A program made the translations under genes and the position numbers. A DNA stretch of 64,000 bases from NCBI RefSeq assembly GCF_009709675.1, contig NZ_WMLB01000017.1, positions 186,001 to 250,000 on the forward strand, read 5' to 3'. The stretch is from Agromyces bracchium (lineage in GTDB: Bacteria; Actinomycetota; Actinomycetes; Actinomycetales; Microbacteriaceae). This document shows, in pieces, positions 15,765-23,764 of the stretch. Each line of letters begins with the position of its first letter. The stretch's first letter is position 1. The notes under the pieces were generated by a model. That model did not search any database. It was not told where the DNA came from and saw nothing but the letters and a program-made list of their open reading frames with translations.

Positions 15765-17828
15765 TCAGTCGGTGGTCTCGGACAGGGTGACGAACGGGGG
15801 CTCGGCCGCACGCGGGGTCGCCAGCACGGCGACCTCGAGCGGGGCCAGCACGAGGCGCCCGGTGGTGCGGTCGCCGCCGAGCAGGTCCTCGGCGCCCTCG
15901 GGCACGTCGACGGCGACCTCGCGCGTGCCGTGGTTCAGCACGAAGGTGTAGTCGGTCTCGTCGTCGGCACGCGTGACGGCCTCGACGTCGCGGTCGATGC
16001 GGGTGCGCGCGGGCAGGCCTGCGTCGGCCAGGGCGCGCCGCATGACGGCGACGAGCCCCTCGTCGGCGAGCGCCGCGCCGACGTACCATGCGGCGCCCGC
16101 GCCGTGTACGCGGCGGGTCACCGCGGGCCGGCCGGCGAGCACGCCGGTCGCGAAGCGGGCGATGACGGATGCCTCGTCGGAAGCCTCGATCCACTCGGAC
16201 CAGACGGGTGCGTCGAAGCGGTCCCCGTCGAGCTCGACCTGCTCGGCCGCGCCATCGGGCACAGGCCACGGTTCGTCGACCTCGATGCCGAGCAGGACGC
16301 GGAGCGGCCCGGGGGCGCCGCCGGGGTGGACCTTCTCGGTCGCGTCGACGACGCCCGAGAACGGCCCGACGACGACCGTGCCCCCGGAGGCGGCGAACGC
16401 CTCGAGCGCGGCGGCCTGCGCGGCATCCGCGAGGTAGAGGTTCGGGACCACCACGAGGTCGTAGCCGTCGAACGGTCCGGTCGCCCGCACGGTGTCGACG
16501 GCGTGGCCGAGTGCGTGAAGGGCGGCGTGCCAGGCGCGGGCCTGCGCGAGCCATCCGAGGCGCTGCGAGGGCAGGGACTCGGTCGCGCTCGATCCCCACC
16601 AGGAGTCCCAGTCGACGACGAGCGCGACGCGGCTGCGCACGCGCGTGCCCTTCACCGGAGCGAGACGTCGGAGTTCGCGCCCGAACGCCGCGGTCTCGCG
16701 GAACGTGCGCGACTGCTCGCCGCGGTGGCCGAGCATCGCGGAGTGGAACTTCTCCTGCCCGTAGCGGGCCTGGCGCCACTGGAAGAACATCGCGCCGTCG
16801 GAGCCGTGCGCGACGGCCTGGAGGCTGTCGATCCGCATGCGGCCCGGCGCCTTCGGCACGTTCACGTCGCGCCAGCTCACGGCGCTCGCGGCCTGCTCGA
16901 GCAGCAGCCACGGCTGCCCGCCCTTCAGCGAGCGCATGAGGCCGTAGTTCAGGGCGGCGGGCACGTGCGCCCGCGGGTCGGCGGGGTCGGGGTAGGCATC
17001 GTCGGTCACGAGGTCCTCGATCTCGGCGAAGCGCCAGTAGTCGAGGTCGCGCAGCAGGCTCATGAAGTTCGTCGTCACCGGCAGGTCGGGCGTGACCTCG
17101 CGGAGCACGTCGACCTCGACGCGGAACAGCTCGAGCAGCGCGTCGGAGGAGAACCGCTCGAAGTCGAGCAGCTGCGTCGGGTTGACCGGCCCGGTCGCGC
17201 GCCGGGGCGGCTCGATCTGCTCCCAGGCGGTGTATCGCTGGCCCCACACGTTCACGCCCCATGCCTCGTTGAGCCCGTCGAGGTCGCGGTAGCGCTCCTC
17301 GAGCCAGCGCCGGAAGTGCGCGGCCGACTCGGGGCACCAACAGCGGGCGACGTGGTCTCCGTACTCGTTCGACACGTGCCAGAGCACGACCGCCGGGTGC
17401 TCGCCGTAGCGCTCGGCCATCGCGCGGGCCATGCGGGCGACGTTCGCGCGCCAGACCGGCGAGCTCGGGCAGTACGCCTGTCGCGAGCCGAACTCGAGCC
17501 GTCGGCCGTCCGAGTCGCACGGGAGCATCTCGGGGTGGCTGCGCACGAGCCAGGCGGGCGGGGTCGCGGTGGCGGTGGCGAGGTCGATGCGGATGCCGCC
17601 GGCCCAGAGCACCTCGATGACCCGGTCGAGCCAGGCCCAGTCGTACACGCCCGGCGCGACCTCGAGCTGCGGCCACGAGAACACGGGAAGGCTGACGAGG
17701 TTCACGCCGGCCTCGCGCATGAGACGCACGTCCTCGTGCCAGACCTCCTCCGGCCACTGGTCGGGGTTGTAGTCGCCGCCGTAGGCGAGCGCGTCGAGGC
17801 GAAGGGGCCTCGTCATCGCGTTCGTCAC
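15765..17828 (-). CDS. GH42 beta-galactosidase-like glycosidase, first gene of a five-gene operon
   Basis: 687 residues, normal GH42 length. The TIM barrel covers about 1-390, with acid/base Glu in SNEYG (E155) and a nucleophile candidate in LLLEQAASAVSW (E311). Cysteines near 104, 120, 163 and 165 recall the GH42 zinc site. A trimerisation domain and beta domain follow. Cytoplasmic (no signal), so it cleaves an imported beta-galactoside or related glycoside. GTG 17828 is chosen because GGAGAGGA lies 6 bases upstream. An 11-base gap leads into the GcvPA-like gene. The promoter overlaps a GntR-type operator at 17870-17887. Confidence 0.9.
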   Translation of the reverse strand: MTNAMTRPLRLDALAYGGDYNPDQWPEEVWHEDVRLMREAGVNLVSLPVFSWPQLEVAPGVYDWAWLDRVIEVLWAGGIRIDLATATATPPAWLVRSHPEMLPCDSDGRRLEFGSRQAYCPSSPVWRANVARMARAMAERYGEHPAVVLWHVSNEYGDHVARCWCPESAAHFRRWLEERYRDLDGLNEAWGVNVWGQRYTAWEQIEPPRRATGPVNPTQLLDFERFSSDALLELFRVEVDVLREVTPDLPVTTNFMSLLRDLDYWRFAEIEDLVTDDAYPDPADPRAHVPAALNYGLMRSLKGGQPWLLLEQAASAVSWRDVNVPKAPGRMRIDSLQAVAHGSDGAMFFQWRQARYGQEKFHSAMLGHRGEQSRTFRETAAFGRELRRLAPVKGTRVRSRVALVVDWDSWWGSSATESLPSQRLGWLAQARAWHAALHALGHAVDTVRATGPFDGYDLVVVPNLYLADAAQAAALEAFAASGGTVVVGPFSGVVDATEKVHPGGAPGPLRVLLGIEVDEPWPVPDGAAEQVELDGDRFDAPVWSEWIEASDEASVIARFATGVLAGRPAVTRRVHGAGAAWYVGAALADEGLVAVMRRALADAGLPARTRIDRDVEAVTRADDETDYTFVLNHGTREVAVDVPEGAEDLLGGDRTTGRLVLAPLEVAVLATPRAAEPPFVTLSETTD

Positions 17829-17869
17829 GTCGTGTCCTCTCCGTCGGGGTGTACAGATCGCCCTGCGCA

Positions 17870-17887
17870 CTGTATTTTGTATACAGA
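17870..17887. promoter_or_regulatory. Putative GntR operator over the GH42 operon promoter
   Basis: CTGTAT (17870-17875) and ATACAG (17881-17886) form a 6-bp inverted repeat around TTTGT. The 16 bases 17872-17887 (GTATTTTGTATACAGA) recur exactly at 23697-23712, ahead of the sugar ABC operon. Read on the minus strand it supplies AATACA or TATACA as a -10 for the GH42 operon. It also sits about 85 bases upstream of the GntR gene. AT-rich against ~70% GC surroundings. Confidence 0.8.
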
Positions 17888-17957
17888 CACGCTAAGCCGC
17901 AAGTCGAATCGGGTCAACCCCTAGGCTTACGGCGTCGGCCGACCGGCTGGAGGATGG

Positions 17958-18614
17958 ATGGCGATCGAACGCAAGAACCTGCGTTCCCAGGTGCGAGAAG
18001 AGCTGCTCGCCCGTATGCGCGCGGGGCTGGTCAGCCCCGGCGAGGGCATCAACGAAGTGCAGCTCGCCGCCGAGCTCGGCGTCAGCCGCACTCCGCTCCG
18101 CGAGGCGCTCATCGCCCTCGAGAGCGAGGGGCAGATCACGAGCGAGAACGGCAAGGGATTCCGCTTCGTCCCGCTCTCGGCGACCGAGTTCGAGGAGCTC
18201 GCGCCCGTCATGGCCGCCCTCGAGTCGCTCGCCCTCGAGCTCACCCCCCGCGACGAGATCCGAACGATCGGGCGCCGGCTCTCCGAGCTCGCCGCCGACT
18301 TCCAACAGGAGGTCGTCGAGCACGCGCTCGTCGTCACGAAGGACGATGAGTGGCACGCGATCATGCTCTCCGCCTGCCCGAACCGTCGCCTGCTCGACAC
18401 GATCGAGAGCACGCGAGGTGCCTTCCACCGCTACGAGTCGCTCCTCGTCCCGAACGACGTCATGATCGAGCGCGTGGCGGCCGAGCACGCCGAGATCGCG
18501 CGCCACCTCGCCGACGGCGACGTGGCCGCGGCATCCGTCGCCCTCAAGGCGAACTGGATGAACGGCATGCGCCGCATCCTCGACAACGCGTCGAGCTCCT
18601 ACTTCAGCGCCTGA
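17958..18614 (+). CDS. GntR family regulator, FadR/FCD subfamily
   Basis: 218 residues. The winged helix (about 6-70) contains LAAELGVSRTPLREALIALESEG, the GntR signature. The all-helical FCD effector domain (about 80-210) has the family's acidic/histidine positions (DDEWHAIML, AAEHAEIARH), which usually hold a metal and bind small organic acids. GGAGG lies 4 bases before the ATG; TAGGCT at 17922-17927 is a likely -10. Its position between two operons with the same 16-bp site makes it the probable repressor of both. Confidence 0.92.
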   Translation: MAIERKNLRSQVREELLARMRAGLVSPGEGINEVQLAAELGVSRTPLREALIALESEGQITSENGKGFRFVPLSATEFEELAPVMAALESLALELTPRDEIRTIGRRLSELAADFQQEVVEHALVVTKDDEWHAIMLSACPNRRLLDTIESTRGAFHRYESLLVPNDVMIERVAAEHAEIARHLADGDVAAASVALKANWMNGMRRILDNASSSYFSA

Positions 18615-18658
18615 GCGGCGCGCGTCCGGGCGCATCGTCCTCGCCGATACCGCGTCAC

Positions 18659-20413
18659 TCAGGCGTCGCGCGACAGCGCGACGGCGAGGTCGATGAACAG
18701 CGCCGCGGACCAGCCGAAGGCCGTCGTCGCCGTCTGAGCCCGCTCGCCCGTCCGCGGGTCGAAGTACTCGTGCGGGCCGCCGGCGTGCACGACGAGCTCG
18801 ACCGTGCGCTCGGCGATCCGCCGGGCCCGTTCCGCATGCCCGGAGCGGTCGAGCCCCTCGGCCACGAGCGCGTTCGTGTTGACCCACACCGGTCCGCGCC
18901 ACATGCGCTGCGGCGCGTGGTCGGGGTCGGAGGCGGCGACGGTCGGGATCGGCCACGGAGTCGCGAAGCGCTCGGGATCCGCGATCGCGTCCACGAGCCG
19001 GTCGACGACCGCGGAGGGCAGCCTGCCGGTCAGCAGCGGCATGAGCCCGATGACCGTGTCGCTGTCGACCGGTCGGCCGGCCGCGAGCGACCGGAATCGC
19101 CCTGATCCGTCGTCCCAGAGGCGCGCGAGCATCCGATCGAGCGTGCGCGCCGCGCGATCGCGGTGAGCGGATGCCGCGCCCGCGACCTCCGCGTCGTCGA
19201 CGCCGAGCCGCTCGACGAGCTCCGCGAGCTCGAGGTCCTGCCGCACGAGGTATGCCGCCAGGTCGGGCGTCGTCGTCGGCAGCGGTCCATCGAACACGGG
19301 ACTGTCGTCGAGGCCCGACGAGTAGGGGTGCCCGTACTCGGGCAGCCCGTCACCGTCGAGGTCGGAGTGGGCGAACCACCAGTCCTGCGACCGGCGGATG
19401 GTCGCGACCATCCGTCGCACCCACTCGGCCGCCTCGCCCCCGGCCGACTCGCCCCCTTGCGGCTCGACCTCGAGCACCTTGGCGAGCGCCCACGCGGCGA
19501 GCGGCGGCTTGGTGAGCGGCACCGGCGCACTCGGGTCGGCGACGGCCGACCCGGCTCGACGCAGGTTCTCGCGGTCAGACGCAGGCAGGTCGTCGCTCGA
19601 GGCCAGCACCCCGAGCTCGTGCACGACGTCGGGCAGTTGCCCGTCGGCGGTCGGGAAGCGCAGCGCGAGGTCGAGCTGCTCGCGGGCGAGTTCGGGGTCG
19701 CCGTGCCGCAGCCCGACCGCGATGAAGTAGGCGTCCCACTGCCACAGCCCGACGTAGCCGATCTTCGATGGCACGACGGCGCGCGCATCGCCGAGCTGCG
19801 GCAGCTCGACGATGTTCGCGCCGAGCACCCACCAGCAGAACGCGGCCATGCCCTGAAGGTCCTCGCGGACCACGGGGCAGCGGGCGAACCAGTCGAACCA
19901 GGTCGCTCGCGTCTCCGCGAGCGCCGCCGCGTGGGCGTCGCTCCTCGCGATCTCGACGCCTCGATCGGCGTCGACGGTGAAGACGACGGATGCCGCGTGC
20001 CGGCCGCCGATCCTGAGCGTCTCGGTCTCCTCACCCTCGCGCGCCCGCCAGGAGACCACCGCCTCGCAACCGTCGGCGACATCGGCGCTCAGGGCGTGCG
20101 GGCCCGCGAACGTGAGGGTGACGGTGCCGTCGCCGAGTTCGACGACGTGCGGCAGCACCCTGGTGACGGCGAGCCGCGCGCCGTCGCGATCGCGCACCAC
20201 GAGCGCATCGATCGCCACGCACTCCTCGAGCGACCGTTCGTACTCCGAGGTGTGCACGCGCAACCGGTCGCCGTCGCGGAACACCATCAGGCGCGATCGC
20301 GGCAGCGTGAACGGCGCCCGGACCAGGTCGAGGTGCTCGCCCGCGCGTGCGGCCGCGGCCGCGGCATCCGCTCGCCCCATGACCCGGCGCGGCAGCGTCG
20401 ACGCGGCGCTCAT
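18659..20413 (-). CDS. GH63-like (alpha/alpha)6 glycoside hydrolase
   Basis: 584 residues. An N-terminal beta-rich part (about 1-165) is followed by an (alpha/alpha)6 toroid with WQWDAYFIAVGL, LTKPPLAAWAL, DLDGDGLPEYGHPYSSGLDDSP and MWRGPVWVNTNAL. These resemble bacterial GH63 enzymes such as mannosyl- or glucosylglycerate hydrolases. No signal peptide, so it acts in the cytoplasm on the transported compound. The start overlaps the permease stop (ATGA), placing it last in the ABC operon. The exact glycoside is unknown. Confidence 0.85.
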   Translation of the reverse strand: MSAASTLPRRVMGRADAAAAAARAGEHLDLVRAPFTLPRSRLMVFRDGDRLRVHTSEYERSLEECVAIDALVVRDRDGARLAVTRVLPHVVELGDGTVTLTFAGPHALSADVADGCEAVVSWRAREGEETETLRIGGRHAASVVFTVDADRGVEIARSDAHAAALAETRATWFDWFARCPVVREDLQGMAAFCWWVLGANIVELPQLGDARAVVPSKIGYVGLWQWDAYFIAVGLRHGDPELAREQLDLALRFPTADGQLPDVVHELGVLASSDDLPASDRENLRRAGSAVADPSAPVPLTKPPLAAWALAKVLEVEPQGGESAGGEAAEWVRRMVATIRRSQDWWFAHSDLDGDGLPEYGHPYSSGLDDSPVFDGPLPTTTPDLAAYLVRQDLELAELVERLGVDDAEVAGAASAHRDRAARTLDRMLARLWDDGSGRFRSLAAGRPVDSDTVIGLMPLLTGRLPSAVVDRLVDAIADPERFATPWPIPTVAASDPDHAPQRMWRGPVWVNTNALVAEGLDRSGHAERARRIAERTVELVVHAGGPHEYFDPRTGERAQTATTAFGWSAALFIDLAVALSRDA

Positions 20414-21321
20414 CGGCCACCCAGACCCGACGCGGCCATGCTGTTGAGGATCCGGCGCTGCCCGATCACGAACGCGACGAGCATCGGGATCGTCGCGAGC
20501 GCCGACGCGGCCATCACGAGGCCGTAGTCGACGGAACCGAACTGGCCGCGGAAGCTCGCGAGCAGCAGCGGAACGGTGAACAGGTCGGGCGAGTTCAGCA
20601 GCACGAGCGGGAACAGGAAGCTGTTCCAGACGTCGAGCGCGACGATGATGCTGAGCGCTCCGAGGCCGGGCTTCAGGTTCGGCAGGATGATGCTCCAGAA
20701 CGTCCGCCAGCGGCCGGCGCCGTCCACGAGCGCCGCCTCCTCGAGCTCCTTCGGCAGGCTCAGCACGAACTGGCGCATGAGGAACACTGCGAACGGATTC
20801 ACCAGCATCGCCGGCACGATGAGCGAGAGGTGCGAGTCCACCCAGCCGAACTTCGCCATGAGCAGGTAGAAGGGGATGAGCGTGACCTGCTTGGGGATCA
20901 TCTGGGTCGCGAGGAACACGATGAAGAGGACCCGACTGCCTCGGAACCGGATGCGTGCGAACGCGTAGCCGGCCATCGACGCCGTGAGCAGCGTGCCGAC
21001 GACCGACAGCACGCAGATGTAGATGCTGTTGAGGTAGGCCTGGCCGAACGGCACCGCGTTCCACGCATCGACGTACTTCTCGATCGTCCACGGGTCGGGC
21101 CAGAGGCTGAGCGGGTCCTGGAGCAGCTGCGGCAGCGTCTTGAACGAGGTGAGCAGCATCCAGAGGAAGGGGAACACCATCGCGAGGCCCGCGACGACGA
21201 GGGCGACGTGGATGGCGACGCGGCCGAGGGTGCGGCGCGTCCCGCCGCCTGCGGCCCGGCGACGCGGACGTTCGAGGTCGGGGCGGCCGACGAGCGTCGA
21301 CTCGAGGTCTGCGGCGGTCAT
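20410..21321 (-). CDS. Carbohydrate ABC transporter permease (MalG-like)
   Basis: 303 residues with about six membrane helices (first near 35-57). The EAA loop reads LEEAALVDGAGRWRTFWSIILPNL. This is the inner-membrane permease of a CUT1-type importer, paired with the gene upstream (ATGA overlap on both sides). No ATP-binding subunit is in the operon, so a shared MsiK-like ATPase elsewhere is likely, as in many actinobacterial sugar systems. Confidence 0.92.
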   Translation of the reverse strand: MTAADLESTLVGRPDLERPRRRAAGGGTRRTLGRVAIHVALVVAGLAMVFPFLWMLLTSFKTLPQLLQDPLSLWPDPWTIEKYVDAWNAVPFGQAYLNSIYICVLSVVGTLLTASMAGYAFARIRFRGSRVLFIVFLATQMIPKQVTLIPFYLLMAKFGWVDSHLSLIVPAMLVNPFAVFLMRQFVLSLPKELEEAALVDGAGRWRTFWSIILPNLKPGLGALSIIVALDVWNSFLFPLVLLNSPDLFTVPLLLASFRGQFGSVDYGLVMAASALATIPMLVAFVIGQRRILNSMAASGLGGR

Positions 21322-22337
21322 GCGGAATCGTCCTCGTAGTGCACGAACTTCTTCTGCGCGCCGAACTGGATCGCGGTGATGACGAGGGTCAGCACCAGGA
21401 GGATCACGGAGGCGGCGCTGGACGGTCCGAACTCGAACCGCCCGAAGCCCAGGTCGTAGATGTGGTAGACGATCGTGCGCGTCGCGTTGTCGGGTCCGGC
21501 GTTCGCGGTGAGCACGAACACGGTGTCGAACGTCTGCAGCGACGAGATGAAGGCCACGATCGAGGAGAAGAACACGATCGGCGAGAGCAGGGGCAGGCGG
21601 ATGCTCCGGAAGAGCCGCCACGCTCCGGCGCCGTCGATGCGGGCCGCCTCGATGACCGACGGCGAGATGTTCTGCAGCCCGGCCAGGAAGATGATCACGT
21701 TGAGGCCGAGCGACGACCAGATCGACACGATGCACACGGCGATGAGGGCGAGGCGGGGATCGCCGAGCCAGTCGGGCGGCGCCACGCCGAACACGGCAGC
21801 GATCGCTCCGCTCAGCACGCCGTCGGCGCGGAAGAGCTGCTGCCAGATCATGGCCACGGCGACCGTGCTCGTGACGACCGGTGCGAAGAAGAGGATCAGG
21901 TACAGCGTTCGGGTGCGCAGCTTCTCGAGCGCGACCGCGACCACGACCGCGAGGCCGAGTCCGACGGGCACCGTGATGAGCGCGATGAGCAGCGTGTTCA
22001 CGATCGAGCGCAGCAGCAGTTCGTCCTGCAGCTGCGCCGTGAAGTTCTCGAATCCGACCCACTCGAGCTCGGTCAGGCCGTCCCACGACGCGAACGCCAG
22101 CACGAGGCTCGCGACGAACGGCAGCAGGACGAAGAGTGCCATGCCGATGAGCTGCGGACCCACGAAGACGTAGCCCCAGCGACGGTCGCGGCGACGCCAG
22201 GCGGCCTCGCGTCGCGGTGCGCGACCGGGGCGGACGGGTCCGGCAGGCGCCGCTGCCGGCGTCGGCGCGTCCCCCGCGACAGGGTGCGCGGGCGGCGCGA
22301 CCGGAACTCCGGCCGCGCCGCCCGAGGTGATCACCAT
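21318..22337 (-). CDS. Carbohydrate ABC transporter permease (MalF-like)
   Basis: 339 residues. A Pro/Ala-rich cytosolic N-terminus of about 50 residues precedes six helices. The EAA motif reads VIEAARIDGAGAWRLFRSIRLPLL. It starts 7 bases after the binding-protein stop and overlaps the next permease by 4 bases. Together they form the channel for the substrate bound by the upstream lipoprotein. Confidence 0.92.
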   Translation of the reverse strand: MVITSGGAAGVPVAPPAHPVAGDAPTPAAAPAGPVRPGRAPRREAAWRRRDRRWGYVFVGPQLIGMALFVLLPFVASLVLAFASWDGLTELEWVGFENFTAQLQDELLLRSIVNTLLIALITVPVGLGLAVVVAVALEKLRTRTLYLILFFAPVVTSTVAVAMIWQQLFRADGVLSGAIAAVFGVAPPDWLGDPRLALIAVCIVSIWSSLGLNVIIFLAGLQNISPSVIEAARIDGAGAWRLFRSIRLPLLSPIVFFSSIVAFISSLQTFDTVFVLTANAGPDNATRTIVYHIYDLGFGRFEFGPSSAASVILLVLTLVITAIQFGAQKKFVHYEDDSA

Positions 22338-22344
22338 GTCGGTC

Positions 22345-23643
22345 TCACTCCGCCGTCTTCTCCGCGACGAGGCCGGCGACCTCGTCGAGGGTCGACTGCG
22401 CGTCGGATTTGCCCTCGTACAGCTTGAGGAACAGGTCGCTGATGTCGGTCGAGAGACCGGGCACGCGCGCCTCCGGCGCGTAGTCCTCGAAGCCGATGTC
22501 GCGCATGTCGAGGAAGGTCTGCGCGTGGGCCGGGTAGCCGTCCTCGAGCACGACCTCGTCCGCGCCGGCGATCGAGGGCACCGCGTTGCCGCCGCCGGAG
22601 AGGCGGAAGACCTGGCCCTCGGCCGAGAGGAACTCGGTCCAGAACGTGAACGCGGCGTCGGTGGCATCCGTCTTGCCGTTGATGGCGAGGTAGGAAGTGG
22701 CGACGCCGGTCGGCGCGGCCTGGCCGTCGGGCGTGGGCCAGCGGACGATGTCGTAGCTGTCCTGCTCGCCGGCGCTCGACACGGTGCCGATCGTGTAGCG
22801 CCCCTGGGCGAAGAAGCCCGCCTTGTGGGTCACGAACACGCTGTCGGCGCCTGCGCCCTCGGGCATCGTGTCGGCGACGACGAACGTGCCGTCCTGGAAG
22901 TAGTCGCCGAGCGTCTCGACCGCATCGACGGTCGCGGCGTCGTCGTTGCCGACGAACGCGCCCGACTCGTCGTACGCGTTGCCGCCCTGGGCCGAGATCC
23001 AGCTGTAGTGCGTCGCCCAGTAGTTCCAGAACATCGAGCCGACGAGACCCGCCTCCGCCAGGGCGTCGTTCATCTCGAGGTACTTCTCGGTGGTCCACTC
23101 GCCGTTCTCGGCGAGTGTCGCCGGGTCCTCGGTGATGCCCGCGGCCTCGAGGGCCTGCGTGTCGTACCAGAGCACGTCGGGGTTCGAGTCGTTCGGTGCG
23201 GCGTAGATCTCGCCGTCGGTCTCGGCTGCCCCGAACAGGCCGGGGAAGAAGTCGTCGGGGTGGGTCTCGCTCGCGTCGGATTCCATGAGCCCGGTGAGCG
23301 GCAGGAGCACGTCGGCGTCGACGAACTGGCCGATCTTGTCGTCGCCGATGTAGAACACGTCGGGCGCGGTGCCGCTCGTGAGCTGGGCGAGGAGCTTGGA
23401 GTGGTAGTCGCCGTAGCTGGCGACGGGCTGGAGCTCGACCGTGATGTCGGGGTGGCGCTCCATGAACTCCTCGTTGAACTCCTCGAAGCGGGTCAGCTCC
23501 TCGGGCGTTCCCCACGTCGACCAGACGACGGTGTTCTCGTCCGACCCTCCCCCGCCACCGCTGCAGGCCGCCAGGCCGACCGTCATCGCGCCGACCGCTC
23601 CGATCGTGAGCAGACGCCTCGTCATTGAGTTCGCACGGCGCAT
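22345..23643 (-). CDS. Extracellular sugar-binding lipoprotein (ABC solute-binding protein)
   Basis: 432 residues. Signal peptide with lipobox LAAC (cysteine near 27), then a Gly/Ser linker and a type-I sugar-binding fold (VVWSTWGTPEEL, GTAPDVFYIGDD, GFFAQGRYTIG). Exported and lipid-anchored, it captures the substrate for the two permeases. GGAAGAGG precedes ATG 23643; ATG 23625 is possible. The operon head carries the same GntR-type site as the GH42 operon, so the substrate is probably a glycoside cleaved by the GH42 and GH63-like enzymes. Confidence 0.92.
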   Translation of the reverse strand: MRRANSMTRRLLTIGAVGAMTVGLAACSGGGGGSDENTVVWSTWGTPEELTRFEEFNEEFMERHPDITVELQPVASYGDYHSKLLAQLTSGTAPDVFYIGDDKIGQFVDADVLLPLTGLMESDASETHPDDFFPGLFGAAETDGEIYAAPNDSNPDVLWYDTQALEAAGITEDPATLAENGEWTTEKYLEMNDALAEAGLVGSMFWNYWATHYSWISAQGGNAYDESGAFVGNDDAATVDAVETLGDYFQDGTFVVADTMPEGAGADSVFVTHKAGFFAQGRYTIGTVSSAGEQDSYDIVRWPTPDGQAAPTGVATSYLAINGKTDATDAAFTFWTEFLSAEGQVFRLSGGGNAVPSIAGADEVVLEDGYPAHAQTFLDMRDIGFEDYAPEARVPGLSTDISDLFLKLYEGKSDAQSTLDEVAGLVAEKTAE

Positions 23644-23696
23644 CGCGCCCCACCTCTTCCGTCATCGGTACTTCACCGGGAGCATCCCAGCACTCA

Positions 23697-23712
23697 GTAT
23701 TTTGTATACAGA
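23697..23712. promoter_or_regulatory. Second copy of the GntR-type operator, ahead of the sugar ABC operon
   Basis: GTATTTTGTATACAGA, identical over 16 bases to 17872-17887. It lies 54 bases upstream of the binding-protein start, on the promoter side. On the minus strand it offers TATACA/AATACT as a -10. The shared sequence links the two operons and the GntR gene into one regulon. Confidence 0.8.
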
Positions 23713-23764
23713 ACGCAGATCGGTCAAGTCTCGAAACGACAACGGTGCTCGGCGAGCCCGGCGC

